Source: Pseudoduganella ginsengisoli
GTDB taxonomy: Bacteria; Pseudomonadota; Gammaproteobacteria; Burkholderiales; Burkholderiaceae_D
Direction of reading: 5' to 3'
Assembly: GCF_009720865.1 (NCBI RefSeq)
Contig: NZ_WNLA01000001.1
Span: forward strand, 1-64,000
DNA length: 64,000 nt
The translations under genes were made by a program, and so were the position numbers. This document shows positions 56,445 through 64,000 of the stretch, piece after piece; position 1 is the stretch's first letter, and each line of letters begins with the position of its first letter. Below the pieces are notes generated by a model. It ran no database searches, was not told the origin of the DNA, and was given only the letters and a program-made list of their open reading frames with translations.

Positions 56445-57506
56445 TTAATTGTTATGCGTACTCGCCGGCGAAAAGCAACTTTGCAGCTTTTGGCCGATAA
56501 TTCTTCCAGTACGTATACCAATACGTTCGATTGTCCAGTAAGAAATGGACGCGCACAGTATGCATAGGCTCAATGAAATCCAAGCTCCAATACCCCCTGG
56601 TAAGCCATGGCCTCTTGATACGACCGCACGGATTACAAACATGTGCAAAAGATAAACGCTGAAGCTGATTTCACCAAGAAAGACCAGAGGTCTTGCAGCA
56701 AATAAGGAGCCAATGCTATTGGACTGCAAGATTGCATACATTAATCCCACTATTGAGGCGCCAATTGCCATTGATAGCCATGGGGCGAACACGTCTTGCA
56801 AGTAACCTTTAGCGAGACATCTATACAGGATCGTGGTGACAAGCAACCCCATAAGACACGTTAAGGGGATGAGAAAAGAAGAACCCCGGGATTGCAGTGA
56901 CGTGTGCAGTAGCGCGAGGATACTACCCAAAAGGAACGGGGCAAGTTTTGGAAAAGCGTTTAGTTCGTTTGAAAATACACTTGCCGGTTGCTCAGTACCG
57001 TAAAACAGAACTGCCCCCAAAGCAATAACAAGAAGCACGCAGACATGCATTTTCTTCAGATACAAAGAACTAATCGCAATAGCCGGGATTATAAAGTAAT
57101 ACTGGAATTCAACTGGAATGGCCCATAGCTCGCCTCTGCCCTGAGTGAGTAATAAATGCCCAAATAATTGTTTTTTTGAAATATCGCCAAAAATAATATG
57201 AAAGATTAGCGCGATAATGTAAAGCGGATAAATTCGAAAGAATCGGTGAATAATATATTGCAGAAGCGTGCAAACCCTTGAGGATGCGCTCTCAATATCG
57301 CGGCATAAATGAGTCGTTAATAAGAAGGCGCTTAGTGCAAAGAATATCCAAACACCAATTTTTCCAATAGCGTCGTGGGGTATAGGGAGCAGAAAAAGCC
57401 CGCCATTTCCTAAATGTGATACAACCACATAAAGAACTGCAATGCCACGTAGGCCGTGCAGCGGGGCAAAGAACTTCCTGTCAGTTAAAAATATTGGCTG
57501 CTTCAT
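56445..57506 (-). CDS. Acyltransferase 3 family membrane protein
   Basis: Integral membrane O-acyltransferase of about 353 residues (start at ATG 57506; a GTG at 57566 is possible but adds a basic extension). The catalytic-type His is in the first helix (LHGLRGIAVLYVVVSHLG), as in OafA/WecH. About ten transmembrane segments follow. It could add an acetyl group to a glycan. It lies just after the glycosyltransferase gene in the - strand operon. Confidence 0.88.
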   Translation of the reverse strand: MKQPIFLTDRKFFAPLHGLRGIAVLYVVVSHLGNGGLFLLPIPHDAIGKIGVWIFFALSAFLLTTHLCRDIESASSRVCTLLQYIIHRFFRIYPLYIIALIFHIIFGDISKKQLFGHLLLTQGRGELWAIPVEFQYYFIIPAIAISSLYLKKMHVCVLLVIALGAVLFYGTEQPASVFSNELNAFPKLAPFLLGSILALLHTSLQSRGSSFLIPLTCLMGLLVTTILYRCLAKGYLQDVFAPWLSMAIGASIVGLMYAILQSNSIGSLFAARPLVFLGEISFSVYLLHMFVIRAVVSRGHGLPGGIGAWISLSLCILCASISYWTIERIGIRTGRIIGQKLQSCFSPASTHNN

Positions 57507-57570
57507 AATAACCGCCACCCGGCCACGACTGCCTCGCCTGCTCGCCGTGGCGTTTGGCTTCGTCACTCCA

Positions 57571-58797
57571 TTATGCGCGGCGCTTAAAGACCAGACGCTG
57601 GAATAAATCAGAGAATTTCCGGCAACCTATATCGAGAGACAATTCCTTTTCGTAAAATTCTTTCGCACGCTGCCCCATTGCCACACGATGCTCCGGCGGC
57701 ATTGAAGCCAGTTGCAGGACCTTTTCCGCGATAGAGTGTGGATCTTCCGATACAATCGCCAGCCCCGCTTTCGACTCCCGGACCAGCTCAGCCGCATCGC
57801 CATCGACCGCCATCAGCAGCGGCTTGCCCACCGCCATATAAGCCTGGGTTTTGGATGGAATTGTGATGGTAAATAAAGGGTCATTTTTCAGGTGCACCAG
57901 CAATGCATCTGCGCGCTCCAGCACGACTCCCACTTCGGTCATTGGTACTGGTGGCAGGAAACGCACATTGGTAATACCCAGACCTGCACTTTGTTTTTTC
58001 AAAGCGTCCACTTCGAGGCCACCACCAATGAAAACAAATTGAATGTTGGCATTCTCAGCCTCTACCCGTCGTGCAGCTTCGATAACCGAACCTAATGCCT
58101 GTGCTTTACCCATATTACCGGCAAAGACGACATTAAAACGGCCATCCATAAAGCCCAGATCCAGACCAGACTCCGCTGGCACTTCTAGCGCAGATTCATT
58201 GCACCAGTTGTAGATAATTGAAATCTTCTCTTCTGGCACACCACGTTCAATCAGCCGCCGCCGGAAGCCCGGCGACAACACCACCACATGGGCTGCCCGC
58301 GCATACATCCATTGGCAAACGTGTCCAACAAAACGGATAAACTTTTCACTGCTGACCATGCCAGTGGCACGCAACGTGTCAGGCCACAAATCTTGAATAT
58401 CACATACGAATGGAATGCGGCGCATCATGCCGATCAGCGCCCCAACCACACCGACCGTCATAGGCGGATGGTAGACATAAATGATGTCCGCTTTCTTCGC
58501 AAAGAACAGACCGTAGATCAGGGAGCTGGCAGCAAAACTAATGTAATTCAGCGAACGCCGCACGCGGGAGGTGTCGTGACTCGCATAAATAGGAACCCGC
58601 ACCACATTGATGCCTTCCACAACTTCCTTGCTGCGCCACTTCTGCTTGTAACCCTGGTAAATTTTCCCGATTGGATAGTTGGGAAATGTCGTGATGACTT
58701 CCACTTCATGCCCCAACTCCTGCAACTTGCGGGCAAAAACCACCCCTTTGAACGTAGGTTCCGGTTCAAAAAACTGGGTCAGCAGCATGATTCGCAT
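57571..58797 (-). CDS. wbuB: WbuB-type glycosyltransferase (L-FucNAc transferase)
   Basis: A GT4-type glycosyltransferase of 408 residues related to WbuB, which adds L-FucNAc in E. coli O26-like loci. The N-terminal QFFEPEPTFKGVVFARKL and the middle CDIQDLWPDTLRATGMV are typical, and the C-terminal domain has the nucleotide-sugar-binding IPSKTQAYMAVGKPLLM. It lies 10 bp after fnlC, and this order (fnlA-fnlB-fnlC-wbuB) matches the known L-FucNAc cassette. Confidence 0.88.
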   Translation of the reverse strand: MRIMLLTQFFEPEPTFKGVVFARKLQELGHEVEVITTFPNYPIGKIYQGYKQKWRSKEVVEGINVVRVPIYASHDTSRVRRSLNYISFAASSLIYGLFFAKKADIIYVYHPPMTVGVVGALIGMMRRIPFVCDIQDLWPDTLRATGMVSSEKFIRFVGHVCQWMYARAAHVVVLSPGFRRRLIERGVPEEKISIIYNWCNESALEVPAESGLDLGFMDGRFNVVFAGNMGKAQALGSVIEAARRVEAENANIQFVFIGGGLEVDALKKQSAGLGITNVRFLPPVPMTEVGVVLERADALLVHLKNDPLFTITIPSKTQAYMAVGKPLLMAVDGDAAELVRESKAGLAIVSEDPHSIAEKVLQLASMPPEHRVAMGQRAKEFYEKELSLDIGCRKFSDLFQRLVFKRRA

Positions 58798-58807
58798 TGC
58801 AAATTCC

Positions 58808-59941
58808 TTAAATTACTTTTTTCCACACAACGCGGTTTACATAGTCGGTATAGCTGTGAATGATGCGTACCACTTTGTCCGCGACGTTCGGCATCGAATA
58901 ATCCTCTACCAGACGCAACTGGCGCTGCTCACCGCGCGCCTGGGCAGCGAGGATAGCCAAACCTTGCATGACACGGCTGAGCTCCAAGCCTGTCATCATG
59001 ACCGAAGCCTCCTCCATACCTTCCGGGCGCTCATGTGCTTCCCGGATATTCAATGCAGGGAAGTTAAGGATGGAGGATTCTTCCGTGATGGTGCCGCTGT
59101 CCGACAAGACTGCCCGTGCGTGCATTTGCAACTTGACATAATCCTTAAAGCCCAACGGCTTCAGCAGTTGCACTTTAGGGTGGAATTGAGCCTCTTTATC
59201 ATTAATGCGGCGCAACGTGCGCGGATGAGTCGACACGATAATCGGCATGTCGTAGGTTTCTGCCACCCCGTTCAGGACCGCCACCAGCTTCGCAAAGTTC
59301 ACGTCAGAGTCAACGTTTTCTTCACGGTGTGCACTGACTACGAAGTATTGTCCCGCTGTGACACCCAGCCGTTCCAGAGCATCCGACGAATCAATGCCAG
59401 ATTTGTAATGATGCAAGACTTCGTACATCGGACTGCCGGTCTTGATCACGCGTTCCGGCGACAATCCTTCCCGCAGCAAATACTCGCGAGCAATTGTGCT
59501 GTAGGTCAAATTAATATCCGCCGTATGATCGACGATCCGACGGTTACTTTCTTCAGGAACACGCTGATCAAAGCAGCGGTTACCCGCCTCCATATGGAAA
59601 ATCGGTACCTTGCGGCGCTTTGCAGGAATGGCTGCCAGGCAACTATTGGTATCACCCAGAACCAACAGCGCCTCAGGCTGTTCCTTAGCCAAGACTTCAT
59701 CAACAGAAATAATGACTTTACCAATGGTTTCCGCTGCATTGCTGCCTGCAGCATTTAAAAAATAGTCCGGCTTGCGAACCTGCAAATCCTGGAAAAAGAT
59801 TTCATTTAGTTCGTAGTCGTAGTTTTGTCCCGTATGGACTAAAATATGGTCACAAAACTCATCAAGCTTCGCCAGAACGCGGGACAGGCGGATAATTTCC
59901 GGCCGCGTCCCGACCACAGTCATAACTTTCATTTTCTTCAT
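58808..59941 (-). CDS. fnlC: UDP-GlcNAc 2-epimerase-like enzyme FnlC (L-FucNAc pathway)
   Basis: A WecB-like non-hydrolysing epimerase of 377 residues that completes UDP-L-FucNAc formation. It begins MKKMKVMTVVGTRPEIIRL, the typical start, and has TGQNYDYELNEIFF and the VLGDTNSCLA segment. It is preceded by fnlB with a 2-bp gap. It is assigned to FnlC rather than WecB because of its neighbours. Confidence 0.9.
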   Translation of the reverse strand: MKKMKVMTVVGTRPEIIRLSRVLAKLDEFCDHILVHTGQNYDYELNEIFFQDLQVRKPDYFLNAAGSNAAETIGKVIISVDEVLAKEQPEALLVLGDTNSCLAAIPAKRRKVPIFHMEAGNRCFDQRVPEESNRRIVDHTADINLTYSTIAREYLLREGLSPERVIKTGSPMYEVLHHYKSGIDSSDALERLGVTAGQYFVVSAHREENVDSDVNFAKLVAVLNGVAETYDMPIIVSTHPRTLRRINDKEAQFHPKVQLLKPLGFKDYVKLQMHARAVLSDSGTITEESSILNFPALNIREAHERPEGMEEASVMMTGLELSRVMQGLAILAAQARGEQRQLRLVEDYSMPNVADKVVRIIHSYTDYVNRVVWKKVI

Positions 59942-59943
59942 AT

Positions 59944-61050
59944 TTATACGCGATGAGTGACCGTGTCAGGGTGCGCACGATCGAAGATTTCGTTTGCCCA
60001 GAGCATGACGATTAATTCATCCTCGCCAACATTGGTAATATCGTGCGACCAACCCGGCACAGTTTCCACTATCTGCGGCTCTGCCGCACTCGTGTGGCAC
60101 TCATAAAATTCCCCGGTATCAATGTGGCGGAAGCCAAAGCGGGCGGCGCCTTTGATAACCAGGAATTTCTCGTTCTTTGAGTGATGGTAATGGCCGCCGC
60201 GGGTAATGCCAGGGCCCGCAGTAAAGAAGGAAAACTGGCCCGAGTCGCGCGTCTTCAACATTTCCACGAACACGCCACGCGGGTCTTCATACTTCTTCAC
60301 GGCATAAGCAAAATTCTCCGGCCTGAAGTAGGAAATATAAGTTGAATACAATGCCCGCACCAGCCCCGTACCCACAGCCTCAGTAATCAGCGTTTCGCGG
60401 CTCTCACGGAAACGCTGCAGTTGCTCAGCCAATTCACCGACGGTAATACGGTATACCGGCGCTACCTCACGCCACTCCTCCGCAGCAGGCGCCTGCGTCA
60501 TAACTTCAAGGAAATCAGAAATCACATCATCGATGTAGACCAGGTTGATTATGGCGTCAGGATCGTTGATTTTAATTGGCAGACCATGAACAATATTGTG
60601 GCAGAACGTCGCAACTGCCGAGTTGTAATTCGGCTTGCACCACTTACCAAATACATTCGGCAAACGATATATATAAAGCTTGGAACCTGTTACTTGTGCC
60701 ATGGTGCGCAACGCATCTTCCGCTCCGCGTTTGCTATTGCCGTAGAGATTGTCATGCGCAGCTTGAATTGACGAGGTGTACACGACCGAAATTGGCCGCC
60801 CTGATTCACGGATTGCTGTGCATAGCTCTTGAGTCAGGTTAAGGTTGCCCTCAGTAAACTCTTGTTCATTTTGCGGCCGATTAACACCAGCAAGGTGAAA
60901 CACAAACTCAGCTTGCGCCACCTTCGCATACAAGTCTTGCAGCGAATCACCGCGGCAAAAAGTCTGTACCTCCAAGCCACTGCGCTCGCGCAAATGCGCC
61001 CGCAGGTTCCTGCCTACGAACCCATTGGCGCCGGTTATCAGGATCTTCAT
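59944..61050 (-). CDS. fnlB: Bifunctional UDP-4-keto-sugar epimerase/reductase FnlB
   Basis: Two-domain enzyme (368 residues) of the L-FucNAc route. The N-terminal NAD-dependent reductase has GANGFVGRNL near residue 8, and the C-terminal part is a cupin (about residues 245-365) with the RGGHYHHSKNEKFLVIKG metal-binding segment. The ATG at 61050 is chosen because it gives MKILITGANG and leaves a 4-bp gap to fnlA. Confidence 0.92.
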   Translation of the reverse strand: MKILITGANGFVGRNLRAHLRERSGLEVQTFCRGDSLQDLYAKVAQAEFVFHLAGVNRPQNEQEFTEGNLNLTQELCTAIRESGRPISVVYTSSIQAAHDNLYGNSKRGAEDALRTMAQVTGSKLYIYRLPNVFGKWCKPNYNSAVATFCHNIVHGLPIKINDPDAIINLVYIDDVISDFLEVMTQAPAAEEWREVAPVYRITVGELAEQLQRFRESRETLITEAVGTGLVRALYSTYISYFRPENFAYAVKKYEDPRGVFVEMLKTRDSGQFSFFTAGPGITRGGHYHHSKNEKFLVIKGAARFGFRHIDTGEFYECHTSAAEPQIVETVPGWSHDITNVGEDELIVMLWANEIFDRAHPDTVTHRV

Positions 61051-61054
61051 GGAC

Positions 61055-62089
61055 TCAGCCCTCCAATTCCGGGGCTTCGCCACGACGGATGGCTTTGATG
61101 AACTCCAACTTCATTAACAGATCGCGCATGCCATCGATGTCGAGCCGCTCGGTATTGTGGGAATTGTAGTCATCACAGTCCGAAATACGCTTTTCGCCTT
61201 GCTCAACGAACTTGCCGTAATTCAAGTCGCGCAAGTCTGGCGGAACCCGATAGTAGCGGCCCAGGTCGATTGCCGCCGCCATTTCTTCGCGGCTTAACAG
61301 GGTTTCATACAATTTCTCGCCATGGCGCGTCCCTATCACATTCACTTCATGATTAGGCCGCTCGAGAATCGCGAGCAATGCTTTCACCAAGGTCTCCACC
61401 GTTGCCGCCGGTGCCTTCTGCACAAAGATGTCGCCATTCCTACCATGCTCGAAGGCGTACAGCACAAGGTCAACAGCATCTTCCAGCGTCATCATGAAAC
61501 GGGTCATGGCCGGATCGGTGATAGTCAATGCGCGCTGCTGCTGCACCTGATCAACAAACAATGGAATGACGGAGCCGCGGGAAGCCATCACATTGCCATA
61601 ACGCGTGCCGCAGATAACAGTTTTCTTGTCGTCGAGGCCGCGCGATTTGGCTACCATGACCTTTTCCATCATGGCTTTGGAAATCCCCATGGCGTTGATC
61701 GGGTAAGCAGCTTTATCAGTACTCAGACATACCACACGGCTAGCGCCATTCTGGATTGCAGCCTCCAGCAAATTTTCAGTACCAAGAATATTGGTTTTCA
61801 CCGCTTCCATTGGGTGAAACTCGCAAGATGGCACCTGTTTTAATGCTGCAGCATGAAAAACAAAATCAACACCGCGAGTTACATTCAACAAGGCTTGGAA
61901 GTCTCGCACGTCACCAATGTGAAACTTCAGCTTATTGTTATTGTATTTCTTGCGCATATCATCTTGCTTCTTTTCATCACGGCTAAAGATCCTGATTTCT
62001 GCGATATCCGTATGTAAAAAGCGGCGCAACACTGCATTACCAAAGGAGCCAGTGCCACCTGTGATGAGCAATACTTTATCTTTGAACAT
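61055..62089 (-). CDS. fnlA: UDP-GlcNAc 4,6-dehydratase/5-epimerase FnlA (CapE/WbjB type)
   Basis: First enzyme of UDP-L-FucNAc synthesis. The 344 residues begin with TGGTGSFGNAVLRRF (NAD-binding) and contain STDKAAYPINAMGISK, where Met replaces the Tyr of the classic YxxxK motif, as in CapE-type enzymes. It follows the methyltransferase by a 67-bp gap and leads the fnlABC-wbuB set. Confidence 0.94.
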   Translation of the reverse strand: MFKDKVLLITGGTGSFGNAVLRRFLHTDIAEIRIFSRDEKKQDDMRKKYNNNKLKFHIGDVRDFQALLNVTRGVDFVFHAAALKQVPSCEFHPMEAVKTNILGTENLLEAAIQNGASRVVCLSTDKAAYPINAMGISKAMMEKVMVAKSRGLDDKKTVICGTRYGNVMASRGSVIPLFVDQVQQQRALTITDPAMTRFMMTLEDAVDLVLYAFEHGRNGDIFVQKAPAATVETLVKALLAILERPNHEVNVIGTRHGEKLYETLLSREEMAAAIDLGRYYRVPPDLRDLNYGKFVEQGEKRISDCDDYNSHNTERLDIDGMRDLLMKLEFIKAIRRGEAPELEG

Positions 62090-62156
62090 AAGCTTCCAAA
62101 ATTAAACAATTAACAACAAAACACACGGAACGAAGTCTTTCGGATTACCGCGTAGA

Positions 62157-63479
62157 TCAGGACACGTGAGCGTACGGCAACTTCTCCAGATAAGCTAATT
62201 GCCTGCTAGTCCCTGGAATATTAAATATTGCCTTGGTTTTAAAATAAAGCGCAAACGCGCGCTCTTGCGACATGATTGAAAACTCAGCCGGACTACGCTG
62301 GCGCAGGGCCGCCAGATGCTGCAACAACGGGTCATCTTGGCCAATAAACTCAACAATCAGATGCTGTTTTGACATCTGGCAAGCCATCTTGGCGATATTT
62401 TCAAACGGAATCGATTCGGATATCGCCAAGTGATGAATCAACGCAAGCATCATAACAACATCACCCGCACCGGTGAGCCGCTGGAAAAGGCTGCTATATT
62501 CACTGCCACACCATCCGCCCCCCCCAGCCATATCGGCCAGGTTGGCAATGACCGGATAAATTGCGCGATTCCCCATTGATTCCATGAACAGCTGTTCAAC
62601 GCAATCATGATCCGAATCAACTGCAATCACACGGGCGCCTTCCTCTACTGCGAGACGGGAAAACTCACCAGTATTGCATCCCAGGTCAATTACCCACTTA
62701 GCCTTTGCTTCCCGCAGCCACTCCTGTACCTGCCGGCGCTTTTCACTACTTGCAATGTCCTGATAGTGCTGGCGCGTTTCCGTATATTTTTGCCAGTTCC
62801 TGTTTTTCCTGTTGGCTTTACCATAACGTCCTAACGTCCAGCCACAGAAGTCATACAAATTACGGTGCAGCGGCTCTTCGCCCTTTGACGGCGTCGATGT
62901 TTTCACACCTCCGTCAGACGTCGAAAGTGACGTCAACATTGGCCATAAACGGGTAAGGAAGCGCCTCCACCCCATAATCTTGCGCGCATCCGGTAATGAA
63001 ATACCGTCGCGATTCAGACGAAATGACTGGTAAGCCCGTATTCCGGCCGTATTCGAAACACCAAATGGGAAAATAAAATGACGGGCAAATTGCCCGAATG
63101 CCCACCATTGCTTGGATGAAATAGTCTGAAACGAAAGATGATCACAAAAAAGCGGCTGAGTGCCTTCAAAGATCACATTCCAAGCCGATGCATCTTTTAA
63201 CTCGTATCCTGCGGAAAAGACTTCTCGCGAAATATCAAGCGTGATGTCTGCCGCAGCACGCAGCTGTGCATCTGACCACTCCAGTGGCAAGCTGACAAAC
63301 TCTACACGCGACGCACGAACCTCCTGCGGACCGACAATTTCAAACGGCACTAATTTTCCGCTACTGACCAACGATGCAGCTGTCAAACTGTGCAGGAAAT
63401 GACCAGGAGTGATTGGGTTGTATACACGGCGTATCAGCTCTTGCCCTACTAAAACCACTTCACCTTCAGGATCTCTCAT
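62157..63479 (-). CDS. SAM-dependent methyltransferase, NoeA-like
   Basis: A 440-residue protein with a C-terminal SAM-binding domain (VIDLGCNTGEFSRLA, with DSD for the ribose) at about residues 265-440. The N-terminal half has a kinase-like segment KDASAWNVIFEG, which recalls the D-x4-N catalytic loop, but no further kinase features are clear. It probably methylates a glycan. The ATG at 63479 has GGAAG 5 bases upstream and overlaps the small gene before it by 14 bp. Confidence 0.8.
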   Translation of the reverse strand: MRDPEGEVVLVGQELIRRVYNPITPGHFLHSLTAASLVSSGKLVPFEIVGPQEVRASRVEFVSLPLEWSDAQLRAAADITLDISREVFSAGYELKDASAWNVIFEGTQPLFCDHLSFQTISSKQWWAFGQFARHFIFPFGVSNTAGIRAYQSFRLNRDGISLPDARKIMGWRRFLTRLWPMLTSLSTSDGGVKTSTPSKGEEPLHRNLYDFCGWTLGRYGKANRKNRNWQKYTETRQHYQDIASSEKRRQVQEWLREAKAKWVIDLGCNTGEFSRLAVEEGARVIAVDSDHDCVEQLFMESMGNRAIYPVIANLADMAGGGGWCGSEYSSLFQRLTGAGDVVMMLALIHHLAISESIPFENIAKMACQMSKQHLIVEFIGQDDPLLQHLAALRQRSPAEFSIMSQERAFALYFKTKAIFNIPGTSRQLAYLEKLPYAHVS

Positions 63480-63660
63480 CACGCTTCCGCAACTTGGCAA
63501 TCAAACGGGAAATCGACGCGATGGGATTTTTCAAGAAGAACACCACTGCACCAACCACTGCAAATAAGCTCTGAAGCATCAGCAAACCAGTGCCAGGGTC
63601 CACGTATGCATAGGCGGAGGTCTGCACCAGCATCAAGATCAAAAGTAGTTTATATTTCAT
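63466..63660 (-). CDS. Small membrane protein with YVDPGTG motif
   Basis: A 64-residue protein with an N-terminal signal-like helix (MKYKLLLILMLVQTSAYA), then YVDPGTGLLMLQ and a second hydrophobic stretch, ending with basic residues. Proteins with this YVDPGTG motif are small and recur next to polysaccharide methyltransferases. The role is unknown. The ATG at 63660 gives the signal sequence; longer in-frame starts add unrelated residues. It overlaps the methyltransferase gene by 14 bp. Confidence 0.65.
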   Translation of the reverse strand: MKYKLLLILMLVQTSAYAYVDPGTGLLMLQSLFAVVGAVVFFLKNPIASISRLIAKLRKRDERS

Positions 63661-64000
63661 CGAAGTTACTCTATCCAAATCCATTATTCGTGAACATAGG
63701 GCGACGACATATCTGCAATTCCAGTCATCGCAATATCCATGCTTACGCTGCTTGCGCAAGGCCCCACTCTCCGCACTGATGGCAGTATCAGCCAACTACG
63801 ACATACCCCAAGCTATCAGTTTAGCATGCCCCCCTCCCTAGCCCCAAAAAATGTGGCCAAGAATGCACATGCATACTACAACTTTCCACAACAACAAACA
63901 CCCGAGTCCGGCAGTTCCGGGCCCGATCCTCCTTTCCGGCCGCTCCGACTCTCTTACATATCAAAGACTTAGGTAGCATGTAAGCCCGTACTTTCAATAA
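63661..64000. other. Terminal intergenic stretch
   Basis: No supported coding sequence. It presumably contains the promoter and leader of the - strand glycan genes starting at 63660. No terminator or recognisable regulatory motif can be named. Confidence 0.4.

Overview
The window reads as chromosomal DNA of a GC-rich betaproteobacterium. The fli/flg gene order, the fliA-motC-motD arrangement and the protein style fit Oxalobacteraceae (Janthinobacterium, Massilia or Duganella type). This assignment is inferred from gene content, not from a marker gene.

Region 1 (1-35.4 kb) is a nearly complete flagellar locus. The + strand carries the end of fliK, then fliL-M-N-O-P-Q-R (export gate and C-ring). 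It is followed by a giant 2730-residue gene made of 296 eight-residue repeats and 15 six-residue spacers, with a calcium-binding-type C-terminal module. A pair of terminators separates this from the - strand flgB-C-D-E-F-G-H-I-J-K-L operon (rod, hook, rings and junction proteins). flgA, flgM and flgN run divergently from flgB. Sigma-28-like promoters can be read upstream of flgM and flgK. A REP-associated transposase with REP hairpins on both sides sits between flgN and the - strand block flhB, flhA, flhF, flhG, fliA, motC, motD.

Region 2 (35.5-41.8 kb) holds an uncharacterised protein, a small lipoprotein, a YjbH-type outer-membrane exopolysaccharide protein and a membrane-bound UDP-sugar 4,6-dehydratase of the PglF/WbpM/CapD type.

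Region 3 (41.8-53.8 kb, - strand) is the most unusual part. It is a tightly packed gene set starting with a PglC-type sugar phosphate transferase, a PLP aminotransferase and a PglD/NeuD-type acyltransferase. These are followed by an acyl carrier protein, an AMP-forming ligase, a LuxE-like acyl-protein synthetase, a LuxC-like acyl reductase, a FabZ-like hotdog protein, a GMC oxidoreductase with its small subunit, an SDR reductase and a split transketolase. I infer a route that makes an acyl or aldehyde-derived building block for a surface glycan. No lux luciferase genes are present.

Region 4 (53.8-64 kb) contains a gene-poor stretch with an IS5-type transposase relic, a lone + strand sulfatase-like membrane protein, an acyltransferase, and the L-FucNAc cassette fnlA-fnlB-fnlC with the transferase wbuB. 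It ends with a methyltransferase and a tiny membrane protein. Regions 2-4 together look like a capsule, O-antigen or exopolysaccharide locus lying next to the flagellar genes.
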